Positions 41,600 through 51,297 of a stretch of DNA of 64,000 nucleotides are shown here, one piece after another. Each line of letters begins with the position of its first letter. Within the stretch, counting starts at the first letter, position 1. This DNA is from Azoarcus indigens (GTDB lineage Bacteria; Pseudomonadota; Gammaproteobacteria; Burkholderiales; Rhodocyclaceae). The position numbers were made by a program, and so were the translations under genes. Location: positions 32,181 through 96,180 of the forward strand of contig NZ_SNVV01000013.1 in the NCBI RefSeq assembly GCF_004361735.1. Direction: 5' to 3'. The notes below the pieces were generated by a model. The model had not been told where the DNA came from, ran no database searches, and was given only the letters and a program-made list of their open reading frames with translations.

Positions 41600-42262
41600 T
41601 CATCTGCGGGCCCGGCGCTCGACGCCGCCGGCACCGGCGAGCAGCAGCATATCCGCGCCGCGGCGAGCGAACAGGCCATTGGTGACGACGCCGACGATCT
41701 GGTCGATGCGGTTCTCCAGCGCCAGCGGATCGGTGATGGAGAGGCCGTGCACATCCAGGATGATGTTGCCGTTGTCGGTGACGAAGCCTTCGCGCAGGCG
41801 CGGCTCTCCGCCCAGCGCGGCCAGCGCGCGGGCAACCTGGGCGCGGGCCATCGGGATGACCTCCACCGGCAGCGGGAAGCGGCCCAGCGGAGACACCAGC
41901 TTGCTGGCGTCGCAGATGCAGACGAAGCGGTTGGCGACCGCGGCCACGATCTTCTCGCGCGTCAGCGCGCCGCCGCCGCCCTTGATCATGCTGAAGCCGC
42001 TATCGATTTCGTCGGCGCCGTCCACGTACACCGGCAGTTCGGTGACGTCGTTGAGGTCCAGCAGCGGGATGCCGTGCGCGGCGAGGCGGCGGGCGCTGGC
42101 CTCGGAGCTGGAGATGGCGCCGCGGATGCGTGACTTGATGCCGGCCAGGCCGTCGATGAAATGGTTCACCGTGGAGCCGGTGCCGACGCCGACGATGCTG
42201 CCTTCTTCGATGTAGTCGAGCGCGGCCAGCGCGGCGGCCTTCTTGAGTTCGTCCTGGGTCAT
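41600..42262 (-). CDS. rpiA: Ribose-5-phosphate isomerase A
   Basis: A 220-residue isomerase interconverting ribose 5-phosphate and ribulose 5-phosphate. [16 protein letters not shown] near residue 24, [21 protein letters not shown] near 79 (catalytic acid and phosphate loop) and [10 protein letters not shown] are diagnostic. The length is the family norm. AGGAC lies about 7 bases before the ATG at 42262. It produces the substrate of phosphoribulokinase and of nucleotide synthesis. It lies 20 bases after moeA, so the two may be co-transcribed. Confidence 0.96.
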   Translation of the reverse strand: MTQDELKKAAALAALDYIEEGSIVGVGTGSTVNHFIDGLAGIKSRIRGAISSSEASARRLAAHGIPLLDLNDVTELPVYVDGADEIDSGFSMIKGGGGALTREKIVAAVANRFVCICDASKLVSPLGRFPLPVEVIPMARAQVARALAALGGEPRLREGFVTDNGNIILDVHGLSITDPLALENRIDQIVGVVTNGLFARRGADMLLLAGAGGVERRARR

Positions 42263-42282
42263 GGGCTGTCCTGGTGGGTAAT

Positions 42283-43518
42283 TCAAATCAGTCCGTGGAA
42301 GGGCTGCACGGGCACTGTCTCGCCGGCCTGCACATCGCCCCGGGCTTCGTCCAGCAGGATGAAGCAGTCGGCTTCGCACATGGAGCGCAGTATGCCCGAG
42401 CCCTGCGCACCGGTAAGGCTGACGCTGAGGCGGCCGTCCACGCGGCTCAGGCGGCCGCGCAGGAATTCGGTGCGGCCCACAGGCTTGCGTATGGTCTCGC
42501 TGCTGACGGCCTCGAACAGTTGCGGCTCGGGGGTGGGCGACACGCCCATCAGCTTGAGCAGAGCCGGCCGCACGAACTGGTAGAAGGCCACCATGGTTGC
42601 CACCGGGTTGCCGGGCAGGCCGAACAGCAGCGCCGCGCCGAGGCGGCCGAAGGCCATCGGCCGGCCAGGCTTCATCGAGATGCGCCAGAAGGCGACTTCG
42701 CCCAGCCGGGCCATGATGTCGCGCACGAAGTCGGCGTCGCCCACCGAAACGCCGCCGCTGGTAACGATCGCATCCGCGTTGGCGGCGGCGTGGCGGAAGG
42801 CCGCTTCCAGCTCGGCAGGGCGGTCCGGGATCACGCCGAGGTCCGCGATCTCGCAGCCCAGCCGGGTGAGCAGGCCGTGCAGGGTGTAGCGGTTGCTGTC
42901 ATAGATCTGGCCGGCGGCGAGTGGCGTGCCGATGGAGGCGATCTCGTCGCCGGTGGAGAACACGGCCACCCTGGGCCGCCGGAGGACGCTCAGTTCGGCC
43001 AGCCCCAGCGATGCCGCCAGGCCGAGCTCGGCCGGGCCGAGCAGACGGCCGGCGGGCAGGGCGATGCTGCCCGCCGCCAGGTCTTCACCGCGCCGGCGCA
43101 GGTTCTGGCCGGCCTGCTGGCCGGGGGGCACGAACAGCAGTTCGCCCTCCCGCCGCACTACTTCCTGCATGACGATGGTGTCGGCACTGGCAGGGACGAC
43201 GGCGCCGGTCATGATGCGGATGGCCTGGCCGCTGCCCAGTTCGCCGTCATGGGGCTTGCCGGCGAGGGCGGTGCCGGCCACTTGCAGCCGGCTTTCGCTG
43301 TTGATGGCTAGGTCGGCGGCGCGCAGGGCGTAGCCGTCCATCGCCGAGTTGTCGTGGGCGGGGACGTCCAGCGGGGAAATGACGTCGGCCGCGAGTACGC
43401 GACCGAGCGCCGCGGGCAAGGGCAGGATTTCGACGCCGCTTAGCGGCCGGACGCGTTCGAGGATGGCGGATCGGGCGTCGGCGACGCCGAGGGGCGGACT
43501 TCCGGGAAGTGAACTCAT
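42283..43518 (-). CDS. moeA: Molybdopterin molybdenumtransferase
   Basis: A 411-residue MoeA protein that inserts molybdate into adenylylated molybdopterin. [19 protein letters not shown] near residue 52, [19 protein letters not shown] near 100, VFSTGDEI near 190, [16 protein letters not shown] near 248 and [18 protein letters not shown] near residue 310 are the family signatures. Its presence implies molybdoenzymes such as nitrate or perchlorate reductase or formate dehydrogenase elsewhere. The ATG at 43518 gives the family length. Other molybdenum-cofactor genes are not adjacent. Confidence 0.95.
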   Translation of the reverse strand: MSSLPGSPPLGVADARSAILERVRPLSGVEILPLPAALGRVLAADVISPLDVPAHDNSAMDGYALRAADLAINSESRLQVAGTALAGKPHDGELGSGQAIRIMTGAVVPASADTIVMQEVVRREGELLFVPPGQQAGQNLRRRGEDLAAGSIALPAGRLLGPAELGLAASLGLAELSVLRRPRVAVFSTGDEIASIGTPLAAGQIYDSNRYTLHGLLTRLGCEIADLGVIPDRPAELEAAFRHAAANADAIVTSGGVSVGDADFVRDIMARLGEVAFWRISMKPGRPMAFGRLGAALLFGLPGNPVATMVAFYQFVRPALLKLMGVSPTPEPQLFEAVSSETIRKPVGRTEFLRGRLSRVDGRLSVSLTGAQGSGILRSMCEADCFILLDEARGDVQAGETVPVQPFHGLI

Positions 43519-43626
43519 TGCTCTGGAACGGGACGCTGCGGCCGGGAGGCGGCCGCGATGGCGGCCATTATTACCACAAGCCGCAAGGCTTTTGGCGCAG
43601 CGTCCTGCGCGTCAGGGCGGCGGTGT

Positions 43627-44454
43627 TCAGATTTCCAGGTTGTCGATCAGGCGGGTGCGGCCCAGCCTCGCGGCAGCCAGCACCACCAGCGGGTCGTCGG
43701 CGTGTACCGGCGGCTGCAGGTCGGCGCGCCGGCGCACGGTGATGTAGTCAGGCACCCAGCCGTGGCGGGCGAGTTCGTCCATGGCATCGGTTTCGAGCTT
43801 GAGGAAGTCGTGGTCGCCGCCGCGCACCGCCTGGCAGATGGTGGAGAGCAGGTGGTACAGGCGCGGCGCCTCGGCGCGTTCCTGGGCAGAGAGGTAGCCG
43901 TTGCGGGAGGAGAGGGCGAGGCCGTCTTCCGCGCGCACGGTTTCGCCCGGCAGCACCTCCACCGGCAGCGCGAACTCGCGGACCATGTTCGACAGCACCA
44001 TCAGCTGCTGGTAGTCCTTCTTGCCGAACAGCGCTACGTCCGGCTGCACGATGTTGAGCAGCTTGAGCACCACGGTGGCGACACCGCGGAAATGGCCAGG
44101 GCGGAATTCACCGTCGAGGATGCTGGTCTGGGCGGGCGCCGGGTCGACGTGGTAGCGCTGGGGCTGCGGGTACATCACCGTTTCGTCCGGCGCGAACAGG
44201 TGGGCGACACCGGCGGCTTCTAGCTTCTCGCAGTCCTGCGCCAGCGTGCGCGGGTACTTGTCGAAATCCTCGGCGGGGCCGAACTGCAGGCGATTCACGA
44301 AGATGCTGGCGATCACGCTGTCGGCGTGGCTGCCGGCCTGGCGCATCAGGGTGATGTGGCCGTCGTGGAGATTGCCCATGGTCGGCACCAGGGCGACCTT
44401 GCCGGCCTTGGCGCGGGCGGCGCGCAGGCTTTCTATCGTGGTATGGATCTGCAT
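43627..44454 (-). CDS. panC: Pantothenate synthetase
   Basis: A 275-residue ATP-dependent ligase joining pantoate and beta-alanine. [18 protein letters not shown] near residue 21 holds the ATP HxGH motif (HDGH), [12 protein letters not shown] near residue 148 and [13 protein letters not shown] near 185 (the KMSKS-like loop) are diagnostic. The ATG at 44454 gives the family N-terminus [15 protein letters not shown]. It follows panB after 31 bases and the two form an operon for coenzyme A precursor supply. The ribosome site is weak. Confidence 0.96.
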   Translation of the reverse strand: MQIHTTIESLRAARAKAGKVALVPTMGNLHDGHITLMRQAGSHADSVIASIFVNRLQFGPAEDFDKYPRTLAQDCEKLEAAGVAHLFAPDETVMYPQPQRYHVDPAPAQTSILDGEFRPGHFRGVATVVLKLLNIVQPDVALFGKKDYQQLMVLSNMVREFALPVEVLPGETVRAEDGLALSSRNGYLSAQERAEAPRLYHLLSTICQAVRGGDHDFLKLETDAMDELARHGWVPDYITVRRRADLQPPVHADDPLVVLAAARLGRTRLIDNLEI

Positions 44455-44485
44455 GCTGGGGATCTGCGGGGGAGGAATCGACTGC

Positions 44486-45301
44486 TCAGTAGCAGTGCTC
44501 TTGGGCGGGGAAGCTGCCGTCGCGTACCGCGGCCACATAGCCCGCTACCGCTTCCTCGATGCTGGCGGCGCCGGCCATGAAATTCTTGACGAAGCGCGCC
44601 TTCTTGCCGGGATAGACGCCCAGCATGTCGTGCAGCACCAGCACCTGGCCGTGACACTGCGGCCCGGCGCCTATGCCTATGGTGGCCATGCTCTTCAGGC
44701 TGGCGGTGATATCGGCCGCGGCCGTGGCGGGCACCATTTCCAGCACGGCCAGCGCGGCGCCGGCCTGCTCCAGCGCGAGCGCATCCGCCTTCAGGCGGGC
44801 GGCGCCATCCTCGCCGCGGCCCTGCACCCGATAGCCGCCCAGTTGGTGGACCGACTGCGGGGTGAGGCCGATGTGGGCACAGACCGGTACGCCGCGCTCA
44901 ACCAGGAAGCGCACTGTCTCGGCCATGTATTCGCCGCCTTCCAGCTTCACCATCTGCGCGCCGGCGGCCATGAGGCGGGCGGCATTGCGCATCGCCTGTT
45001 CGGGGCTCTCCTGGTAGCTGCCGAAAGGCATGTCGGTGACGACGAAGAGGCGGTTGCTGCCGCGGGCCACGCACTCGGTGTGGTAGGCCATCTGCTCCAG
45101 GGTGACCGGCAGCGTGGATTTCTGGCCCTGCAGGACGTTGCCCAGCGAATCGCCGATCAGCGCAACGTCCACGCCGGCACGCTCGAGCAGCGCAGCAAAG
45201 CTGGCGTCGTAGCAGGTAAGCATGGCGATCTTGCGGCCTTCGGCGCGCATTCTGCCCAGCTCGAACAAGGTGACGGGTTTGTCGTCCTGCAGATAGCTCA
45301 T
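44486..45301 (-). CDS. panB: 3-methyl-2-oxobutanoate hydroxymethyltransferase
   Basis: A 271-residue enzyme adding a hydroxymethyl group from methylene-tetrahydrofolate to ketoisovalerate, the first committed step to pantothenate. [20 protein letters not shown] near residue 24, [11 protein letters not shown] near 49 (metal-binding aspartate), [13 protein letters not shown] near 117 and [20 protein letters not shown] near residue 140 are conserved. AGGAG lies 7 bases before the ATG at 45301. It precedes panC in the usual order. Confidence 0.96.
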   Translation of the reverse strand: MSYLQDDKPVTLFELGRMRAEGRKIAMLTCYDASFAALLERAGVDVALIGDSLGNVLQGQKSTLPVTLEQMAYHTECVARGSNRLFVVTDMPFGSYQESPEQAMRNAARLMAAGAQMVKLEGGEYMAETVRFLVERGVPVCAHIGLTPQSVHQLGGYRVQGRGEDGAARLKADALALEQAGAALAVLEMVPATAAADITASLKSMATIGIGAGPQCHGQVLVLHDMLGVYPGKKARFVKNFMAGAASIEEAVAGYVAAVRDGSFPAQEHCY

Positions 45302-45391
45302 GGGAGACTCCTGTGCGGAGGCGCGAGTTTTCCCCAAACTGGTGCAATGCACAAGGGTGTTAGCTGCTTTGGTGCATTGCTTTTCGCCCGC

Positions 45392-46039
45392 TCATTCCGC
45401 GTAGCCGAAAAACTCGCGGTAGCTGCGCATGTGGCGCAGGCGGTCCAGCAGCAGCTCGAAATCCTCGTCCTTGTCCACCGGGTTCAGCACGCCTGCATCG
45501 ACGACGAAGAGGGGCGCGGCATCGTACTGGTAGAAGAAGCGGGCATAGCGCTCGGCGACCCGCTCCAGGTAGTGCTCGGTGATGCGCCGCTCGGCATCGA
45601 GGCCGCGGCGGCGGATGCGGTCCATCAGCGTGTCCGGCCGGGCCTGCAGGTAGATGACCAGGTCCGGCTGCGGCGGCGCCGGTGGCTTCATGGCGTCGAA
45701 GATGCGCTGGTACACCGCCAGTTCCTCTTCGGCGAGGTTGAGGCCGGCGAACAGCGGATCCTTGTCGAGGATGAAATCGGACACCACCCGGCGGTCCTCG
45801 TCCGCCGGGGGCGTGGCCATGTGGGCGGCGAGTTGGTCGATGCGCTGGAACAGGAAGGAGAGCTGGGTGGACATCGCCCAGCGGTCGGCATTCTGATAGA
45901 AGCGGCCGAGGAAGGGGTTGGCTTCCGGCTGCTCGAACATGCCTTCGGCCGGGAGCCGGTCGCACAGGCGGCGGGCGAGGGAGGTCTTGCCGGCCCCGAT
46001 GGGCCCCTCGACCACGATGTAGCGGGCTTTGTCGAGCAT
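45392..46039 (-). CDS. Deoxynucleoside kinase (deoxyadenosine/deoxyguanosine kinase family)
   Basis: A 215-residue P-loop kinase. IVVEGPIGAGKTSLARRL at residues 8-25 is the Walker A loop, DRWAMSTQLSFLFQRIDQL near residue 54 carries the substrate-site residues, VVSDFILDKDPLFA near 87 and the lid RRRGLDAERRI near residue 143. These kinases phosphorylate deoxynucleosides for salvage; which base is used is not certain. The ATG at 46039 is used; an in-frame TTG two codons earlier abuts the stop of the upstream gene. This kinase commonly sits between folK and panB in betaproteobacteria, as here. Confidence 0.88.
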   Translation of the reverse strand: MLDKARYIVVEGPIGAGKTSLARRLCDRLPAEGMFEQPEANPFLGRFYQNADRWAMSTQLSFLFQRIDQLAAHMATPPADEDRRVVSDFILDKDPLFAGLNLAEEELAVYQRIFDAMKPPAPPQPDLVIYLQARPDTLMDRIRRRGLDAERRITEHYLERVAERYARFFYQYDAAPLFVVDAGVLNPVDKDEDFELLLDRLRHMRSYREFFGYAE

Positions 46040-46045
46040 GGACAA

Positions 46046-46408
46046 TCAGCTGCGGAAGATGAAATAGACCGCGCCCAGCATACACAAGGCGGCCCAGAGA
46101 TAGTCAAGCTTGAGGGGCTGCTTCATGTAGAGCACGACGAAGGGGATGAAGACCAGCAGGGTGATGACCTCCTGCATGATCTTCAGCTGCGGCAGCGTGA
46201 GGCTGCTTGCGCCGATGCGGTTGGCCGGCACCTGCAGCATGTACTCAAACAGGGCAATGCTCCAGCTGACCAGCGCCGCCAGATACCAGGCGCGATGCTG
46301 CATGTTCTTCAGGTGCCCGTACCAGGCGAAGGTCATGAACACGTTGGCGAGGGTGAGCAGGCCCGCGGTCTGGGCCCACACCGGAATCGATTGCAACCAG
46401 GACGGCAT
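46046..46408 (-). CDS. DUF486 / DMT-like small membrane protein
   Basis: A 120-residue protein with four hydrophobic spans (AQTAGLLTLANVFMTFAWYG, YLAALVSWSIALFEYML, MQEVITLLVFIPFVVLYM and LWAALCMLGAVYFIF), matching the DUF486 group of small drug/metabolite-transporter-like proteins. Its transported substrate, if any, is unknown. The ATG at 46408 gives the compact family length; the longer frame upstream is a shadow of folK. It lies between folK and the kinase gene, 6 bases before the latter, so it belongs to the same operon. Confidence 0.85.
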   Translation of the reverse strand: MPSWLQSIPVWAQTAGLLTLANVFMTFAWYGHLKNMQHRAWYLAALVSWSIALFEYMLQVPANRIGASSLTLPQLKIMQEVITLLVFIPFVVLYMKQPLKLDYLWAALCMLGAVYFIFRS

Positions 46409-46431
46409 GCCGGAACTCTTGAAGGGGTGCG

Positions 46432-46944
46432 TTACAGGGGGATTGCGGCTTGGTCCGCCACTGCCGGGAGCAGGGTCGCCAGATCGCCGTGGCCGGGAAT
46501 GTGCAGGCCGGGAGCGAGCTCGGCCAGCGGGCGCAGTACGAAGGCGCGCTGATGCATGCGCGGGTGGGGCAGGGTCAGCTCGCCATCGTGCCACCGGGTC
46601 TCGCCATACAGGAGGAGGTCCAGGTCCAGCGGACGGGGCGCGTTGCGATAGGCCCGGCTGCGCCCGGCGGCCAGTTCCAGCTCCTGCAGGGCGTGCAGCA
46701 GTTGCAGCGGCGCCAGGCCGGTATCCACCGCGATGACGGCGTTGATGTAATCCGGCTGGCCGGGGGCGTCCACCGGTGCGCTGCGGTAGAGCCGGGAGCG
46801 GCCGGCGAGGCGGGTGGCTGCCAGCGCGCTCAGCTGCGCCAGGGTCTGGTCGAATGCGGCCGCCGGGTCACCGAGGTTGGCGCCGAAGGCGATATAGGCA
46901 CGGACCGCTTGAGGCGCGCCGCCGCCGCAGGCGGCCTGCCTCAC
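46432..46944 (-). CDS. folK: 2-amino-4-hydroxy-6-hydroxymethyldihydropteridine pyrophosphokinase
   Basis: A 170-residue HPPK that transfers pyrophosphate from ATP to the pterin in folate synthesis. AYIAFGANLGDPAAAFDQTL opens the fold, SAPVDAPGQPDYINAVIAVD, then APRPLDLDLLLYG with the metal-binding aspartates and LPHPRMHQRAFVL complete the signature. The start is GTG at 46942-46944, overlapping the pcnB stop by four bases (GTGA), which gives about 14 extra residues before the conserved fold. Translationally coupled to pcnB, as usual for this gene pair. Confidence 0.93.
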   Translation of the reverse strand: MRQAACGGGAPQAVRAYIAFGANLGDPAAAFDQTLAQLSALAATRLAGRSRLYRSAPVDAPGQPDYINAVIAVDTGLAPLQLLHALQELELAAGRSRAYRNAPRPLDLDLLLYGETRWHDGELTLPHPRMHQRAFVLRPLAELAPGLHIPGHGDLATLLPAVADQAAIPL

Positions 46945-48290
46945 GAGGCTTCGGCAGGAGCGGGGGCGCTTTCGCCGCTGCCCGGCTTGCGCCGGCGACG
47001 CCGGCGCTTGCGTGCCGGTGCCTCGGTGGCGGGAGCTTCGGTCAGCAGCGCCTCCCGGTCGTCCTGGCCGGCGTGGGCGAACCGGTCCCACCAGTCGGGT
47101 ACGGCCATCGGAATCTCGCCGGACTGCGCGCGCAGGCGCAGGAAATCCCAGGCGGCGCGATAGCGCGGCTGTTCCAGCAGGCGGTAGGGCATCTTGCCGG
47201 AGCGCTTGTCGAAGCGCGGCTGCAGCGCCCAAATTTCCTTGATGTCGCCGACGATGCGGCGGGTAATGGCCAGCTTGCCGGCCTGGGCGTCCAGCACCTC
47301 GTCCATGGCGGCGAACAGGGCTGGCTGCGGATGCTCGCCGGCGCGCTTCTTGGCCTCCCAGGCGGCGAGCACCTCGTGCCACAGCAGGGTGGCGAAGAGG
47401 AAGCCGGGGGAGACCGGCTTGTCCTGGCGGACGCGCTCGTCGGTGTTCTCCAGCGACAGCCAGACGAAGCGCTCGCCCATCGGTTGTTCGAGGATCACAT
47501 CCAGCAGCGGCAGCAGGCCGTGGTGCAGGCCCTGCTCGCGCAGCTGCTGCAGGCACTTCACCGCGTGGCCGGAGAGCAGCAGCTTCAGCATCTCGTCGAA
47601 CAGGCGCGCGGCCGGAACGTTCTCCAGCAGCACCGACATTTCGCGGATGGGGCCGCGGGCGGCGGGGTCCAGCGTCAGGCCCAGCTTGGCGCCCAGGCGT
47701 ACCGCGCGGAGCATGCGCACCGGGTCTTCGCGGTAGCGGGTGGGCGGGTCGCCGATCATGCGCAGGGTTTTCTGCTGGATGTCGGCCACGCCGTGGTGGT
47801 AGTCGACGATGGTTTCGGTGCCGGGGTCGTAGTACAGCGCATTCACCGTGAAGTCGCGGCGGGTGGCGTCCTCCGGCTGGGTGCCGAACACATTGTCCTG
47901 CAGCACCCGGCCGTGCTCGTCGGTGACCGCGTCCTGGCTGGCACGGAAGGTGGAGACCTCTATGGTCTCCGGCCCGCTCATCACGTGAACGATCTTGAAG
48001 CGGCGACCGATGACGCGGGAGCGCCGGAACAGGCCGCGCACTTCCTCGGGCGTGGCGCTGGTGGCGACGTCGTAATCCTTGGGCGGATGGCCGATCAGCA
48101 GGTCGCGGACGGCGCCGCCGACGACGAAGGCTTTGTGGCCGTGTTCCTGCAATACCGCACAGACCTTGCGCGCTGCCGGGGATAACTGGTCGCGGCGGAT
48201 GCCGTGCTGTTCTACCGGGATGAGGGCGGGTTCGGGTGCGGGCGGGGTCGCGGTGCGGTTGAAGACCTTGCGCAGCAGCTTGCGGATCAT
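46941..48290 (-). CDS. pcnB: Poly(A) polymerase I
   Basis: A 449-residue nucleotidyltransferase that adds poly(A) tails to RNA and promotes its decay. AFVVGGAVRDLLIGHPPKDYDV near residue 54 contains the nucleotide-binding GGAVRD loop and the DYD metal pair; RRDFTVNALYYD near 144 and REDPVRMLRAVRLGAKLGL near 187 are characteristic. Close homologues include CCA-adding enzymes, but the length and the highly basic C-terminus (PARKRRRRRRKPG, likely RNA-binding) indicate PcnB. It is the first gene of the pcnB-folK unit. Confidence 0.94.
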   Translation of the reverse strand: MIRKLLRKVFNRTATPPAPEPALIPVEQHGIRRDQLSPAARKVCAVLQEHGHKAFVVGGAVRDLLIGHPPKDYDVATSATPEEVRGLFRRSRVIGRRFKIVHVMSGPETIEVSTFRASQDAVTDEHGRVLQDNVFGTQPEDATRRDFTVNALYYDPGTETIVDYHHGVADIQQKTLRMIGDPPTRYREDPVRMLRAVRLGAKLGLTLDPAARGPIREMSVLLENVPAARLFDEMLKLLLSGHAVKCLQQLREQGLHHGLLPLLDVILEQPMGERFVWLSLENTDERVRQDKPVSPGFLFATLLWHEVLAAWEAKKRAGEHPQPALFAAMDEVLDAQAGKLAITRRIVGDIKEIWALQPRFDKRSGKMPYRLLEQPRYRAAWDFLRLRAQSGEIPMAVPDWWDRFAHAGQDDREALLTEAPATEAPARKRRRRRRKPGSGESAPAPAEAS

Positions 48291-48584
48291 CGGAAGGTGG
48301 CGGGTTCTTGCGACATAAGGCGGGGATCATAACCCAAGGCAAGGCGCGGAAATAGCGGCGGCTCGCCCGGAGGTGGGGCTGGAAGCCCTTGCTTCGCCGG
48401 CCTGGGATCTGTTGCGTCGCGACGGACGGCCTGCTTCTTCCGTTGCACTCGGGGATTGATCCTTTCGGGTTACACCGTCAGTTGCCGGATGGTGTGGTTT
48501 GGAATCCGCCAGATGGCGCCGCCGCGATATTCGCTGAGTTGGATCGATGTCGATTGAGTTTTCTCCTTGGAGATAAATAGTCGG
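48291..48584. other. Gene-free stretch between pcnB and the autotransporter relic
   Basis: About 290 bases hold no convincing gene. A 63-codon frame at 48389-48580 lacks a ribosome site and family resemblance. The pcnB promoter must lie in the first part but no clear boxes are visible. Confidence 0.4.
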
Positions 48585-48746
48585 CTCCGAATGCGGGCAA
48601 TGCGACCGTGCTCAATTCGGCGCAGACGGTGCTCGGCCGCAACGACTTCGACCTGAACGGGGTCGTCAGCGGTAGCGGGAACTTGGTCAAGCGCGGGAGC
48701 GGGGCTCATGAGCGGCTACTCGGATACCACCACCACGGTCGGCTGA
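48585..48746 (+). pseudogene. Autotransporter passenger-repeat relic, frameshifted
   Basis: In one frame the DNA reads NATVLNSAQTVLGRNDFDLN, then GVVSGSGNLVKRGSG; the reading then shifts to a second frame with GAGLMSGYSDTTTTVG and a stop. Together this follows the passenger-associated repeat of autotransporter adhesins (typically GVISGSGSLVKTGAGTLTLS then G-NTYTG-T). No start, signal peptide or beta-barrel is present, and an in-frame TAG precedes the fragment. It is probably what remains of a deleted adhesin gene. The match is by eye. Confidence 0.5.
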
Positions 48747-48758
48747 CGCGGCGGAAAG

Positions 48759-48782
48759 AAAAAAGCCCCGGATTTCCGGGGC
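48759..48782 (-). terminator. Rho-independent terminator after the HAD phosphatase gene
   Basis: On the minus strand GCCCCGG, a 4-base loop and CCGGGGC are followed by six T residues, 32 bases beyond the stop of the HAD-family gene. It ends the AI-2E permease-hda-HAD transcript. Confidence 0.9.
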
Positions 48783-48813
48783 GTTTCGCCTTGCGTCCGT
48801 GGCCGGTGGCGCC

Positions 48814-49479
48814 TCAGGCGCGCAGCGAGATCACCGGCCAGCCGTGTTCCACCGCGTGGGCGCGCAGAGTGTCGTCCGGATCGACCGCGATCGGGTTGCT
48901 CACCCGCTCCAGCAGCGGCAGATCGTTGCGCGAATCGCTGTAGAACCAACTGCGCTCGAAGCTGCCGGCATAGAGGCCCAGCGACTCCAGCCAGGCATCC
49001 ACCCGCTCGATCTTGCCGGCCTGGAAGGCGGGCACGCCGCGCGCCTTGCCGGTGAAAGCGCCGCCTTCCTGCGCCGGAATGGTGGCGACCAGGTGGGGAA
49101 TGCGGAATTCGCGGGCGATGGGGCCGGTTACGAAGCTGTTGGTGGCGGTGACGATGGCGACCAGCGCGCCGCTGGCGAGGTGGCCATCCACCAGTTGGCG
49201 CGCCTGCGGCGTGATCATCGGCCGGATCGAGGTCTCCAGGAATTCCCGGTGCCAGGCGTCCAGCTGCGCGCGCGGATGGCGGGCGAGGGGGGCGAGCTGG
49301 AAGTCGAGGAAGGCGAAGATGTCCAGCGTGCCGGCCTTGTAGTCCTCGTAGAAGGCGATGTTCTTCGCCTCCTGCACCTCGCGGTCGAGCACGCCCTTGG
49401 CGATCAGGAACTGGGCCCAGGCGAAGTCGGAGTCCCCATTGAGCAGGGTGTTGTCGAGGTCGAAAAGTACGAGATCCAC
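48814..49479 (-). CDS. HAD superfamily subfamily IB phosphatase
   Basis: A 221-residue phosphatase of the SerB-like HAD-IB group. The nucleophile motif is LVLFDLDNTLLNGDSD at residue 3, motif II is VAIVTATNSF near 108 and motif IV is YSDSRNDLPLLERV near residue 183 with the metal aspartates. Such enzymes dephosphorylate phosphoserine, histidinol phosphate or related compounds; the substrate is not certain. The start is GTG at 49477-49479. It follows hda after 40 bases in an order (permease, hda, HAD, pcnB, folK) that is common in betaproteobacteria. Confidence 0.9.
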   Translation of the reverse strand: MDLVLFDLDNTLLNGDSDFAWAQFLIAKGVLDREVQEAKNIAFYEDYKAGTLDIFAFLDFQLAPLARHPRAQLDAWHREFLETSIRPMITPQARQLVDGHLASGALVAIVTATNSFVTGPIAREFRIPHLVATIPAQEGGAFTGKARGVPAFQAGKIERVDAWLESLGLYAGSFERSWFYSDSRNDLPLLERVSNPIAVDPDDTLRAHAVEHGWPVISLRA

Positions 49480-49519
49480 AATGTGTTCCAGGTGAGTGAG
49501 CGGAGCGCTTGGCGGCCGT

Positions 49520-50206
49520 TCAGATGGAAAGGCCCTGCTGCATCATTTCGCGCAGCAGCGGCACGGTGACCGGGCGCTTGCGTTCCAGCGAGGCGGTGTC
49601 CAGCGCGTCCAGCACCGCCAGCAGGCTGGGCAGGTCGCGGCGGCCGTGGCGCAGCAGGAAGTCCACCACCTCGTCGGCCAGCGGCAGGCCGCGGCGGCCA
49701 GCGAGGGTACGCAGGATGGCGCTGCGGGAGTCGTCGTCCAGCGGCTGCACTTCGTAGATCAGGCTCTGGCCGATGCGGGTGCGCAAGTCCTCCCGCAGCG
49801 TCAGCCCCAGTGGCGCGCTGGCGCCGGAGAGCAGCAGCGACTGGCCATTGGCGAGCGAGCGGTTGAAGGCATTGAAGAGGCCGATCTGGGCGTCTGGCGA
49901 CAGGCGGTCCACATCGTCCACCGCCACCAGCGCGCCGGGCGTCTCCGGCAGCTGGGCGCCTTGGGTGGCACCGGCCAGACAATGTGCCGGCCGGCCGGCG
50001 GCCTCGGCCAGCGCCACGGTGGCGCGCAGCAGGTGGCTGCGGCCGCTGCCGGGCGCGCCCCACAGGAAGAGGTGGCGGGCGGGCAGGGCCTGGTCGCGTG
50101 CGGCCAGCAGGGAGAGCGCGGCGATCAGCTCCGTGTTGTTGCCGGCGACGAAATTGTCCAGCGTGGGGGGCGCGTCCGGATGGATGTCGAGAACGAGTTG
50201 CTTCAT
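49520..50206 (-). CDS. hda: DnaA regulatory inactivator Hda
   Basis: A 228-residue AAA+ protein related to the DnaA ATPase domain. PTLDNFVAGNNTELIAAL opens it, HLFLWGAPGSGRSHLLRATV near residue 46 is the modified Walker A loop (GRSH, as in Hda), and VAVDDVDRLSPDAQIGLFNA near residue 93 the Walker B. Hda with the DNA clamp stimulates ATP hydrolysis by DnaA to prevent re-initiation. MKQLVLDI resembles the clamp-binding N-terminus (QL-L-type). The start at 50206 is preferred; one at 50218 overlaps the permease stop (ATGA) and adds four residues. Confidence 0.93.
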   Translation of the reverse strand: MKQLVLDIHPDAPPTLDNFVAGNNTELIAALSLLAARDQALPARHLFLWGAPGSGRSHLLRATVALAEAAGRPAHCLAGATQGAQLPETPGALVAVDDVDRLSPDAQIGLFNAFNRSLANGQSLLLSGASAPLGLTLREDLRTRIGQSLIYEVQPLDDDSRSAILRTLAGRRGLPLADEVVDFLLRHGRRDLPSLLAVLDALDTASLERKRPVTVPLLREMMQQGLSI

Positions 50207-50214
50207 CACCGGCT

Positions 50215-51297
50215 TCATTCCCTTGGCCCCGGATGGCCGCGATAGAGGGCGCTGGAGAACCAGGCGCTGCGCACCTCGCGCAGACCCACGAGCAGCGCGG
50301 CGCTGACCGGCAGCGCCACCAGCACGCCGACGAAGCCGAACAGCTGGCCGAAGGCCATCAGCGCGAAGATGACCACCACCGGATGCAGGCCGATGCGCTC
50401 GCCGACCAGGTAGGGCGTGAGGGCGAAGCTCTCCACCACCTGGCCGATGGTATAGACCACCGCCACGCCGATCAGTGGCGACCAGCCGTCGCCCTGCAGC
50501 AGCGCGGCGAGGATGGCCAGCACCAGGCCGCCACCGAAGCCGACGTAGGGAATGAACACCAGCAGGCCGGTGAGTACGCCCACCGGCAGCGCGAAGTTGA
50601 GGCCGGCGATCCACAGGCCGAGGCTGTAGAACACCGCCAGCAGCAGCATCACCGACAGCTGGCCGCGCAGGAACTCGGACAGCACCGAATCGATCTCGCC
50701 GATGATGCGCAGGGTGCGGGGCAGCCACGGGCGGGGCACCGCCCGCTCCAGGCCGGCGATCAGCCGCGGCCAGTCCTGCAGCAGGTAGAACATCACCACC
50801 GGGATCAGGAACAGGTTGGCCAGCATGCCGACCAGGGCGAGGCCGCCGGTCTTCAGATGGGCGAGCAGGATGGGGATGAGATCCTGCGCGGTCGACCAGT
50901 TCTCGGTCATCAGCTTGCGCAGCTGGCTGGCGTCCAGCTGCAGCTGCACGCCCAGATGCTGGCGCAGCTTGGGCGAAACATGGTGATTGAAGAGCTCGAT
51001 GAGATCGGGCAGGCGCTGGGCCAGCGTCATCGCCTCGCGATACACCATGGGCACCAGCACCAGGGTGAGGGCCACCAGCACCAGGCAGGCGATCAGGATC
51101 ACCAGCAGTACCGCCAGCGGCCGTGGCAGGCGCCGCCGTACCAGCCAGCCGACCAGCGGATCGCAGATGTAGGCGAAGACTCCGGCCACCACGAAGGGCG
51201 TGAGGATGGGGCTCAGCAGCCAGAACAGGCCGACGAGGGCGAGGCCGGCTGCGGCCCATGCGGCGGTTTGCAGACGATCGGCGCGGCGCGGGGTCAT
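50215..51297 (-). CDS. AI-2E family transporter (PerM-like permease)
   Basis: A 360-residue inner-membrane protein with seven or eight spans. [20 protein letters not shown] near residue 27, [14 protein letters not shown] near 165 and [20 protein letters not shown] near 245 with [12 protein letters not shown] near residue 302 are typical of the AI-2E exporter/PerM family. Members export autoinducer-2-like molecules, ions or have unknown substrates. The ATG at 51297 is used in place of an in-frame TTG two codons earlier. It is the first gene of the hda unit and divergent from purM. Confidence 0.92.
   Translation of the reverse strand: MTPRRADRLQTAAWAAAGLALVGLFWLLSPILTPFVVAGVFAYICDPLVGWLVRRRLPRPLAVLLVILIACLVLVALTLVLVPMVYREAMTLAQRLPDLIELFNHHVSPKLRQHLGVQLQLDASQLRKLMTENWSTAQDLIPILLAHLKTGGLALVGMLANLFLIPVVMFYLLQDWPRLIAGLERAVPRPWLPRTLRIIGEIDSVLSEFLRGQLSVMLLLAVFYSLGLWIAGLNFALPVGVLTGLLVFIPYVGFGGGLVLAILAALLQGDGWSPLIGVAVVYTIGQVVESFALTPYLVGERIGLHPVVVIFALMAFGQLFGFVGVLVALPVSAALLVGLREVRSAWFSSALYRGHPGPRE

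Noticed and set aside
46432..48342. A 636-codon frame running through folK and pcnB
   Set aside because: Only the folK part from the GTG at 46944 is family-like; the rest is a second frame of pcnB.
48389..48580. 63-codon frame between pcnB and the autotransporter relic
   Set aside because: No ribosome site, no recognisable similarity and a decaying context; not called as a gene.
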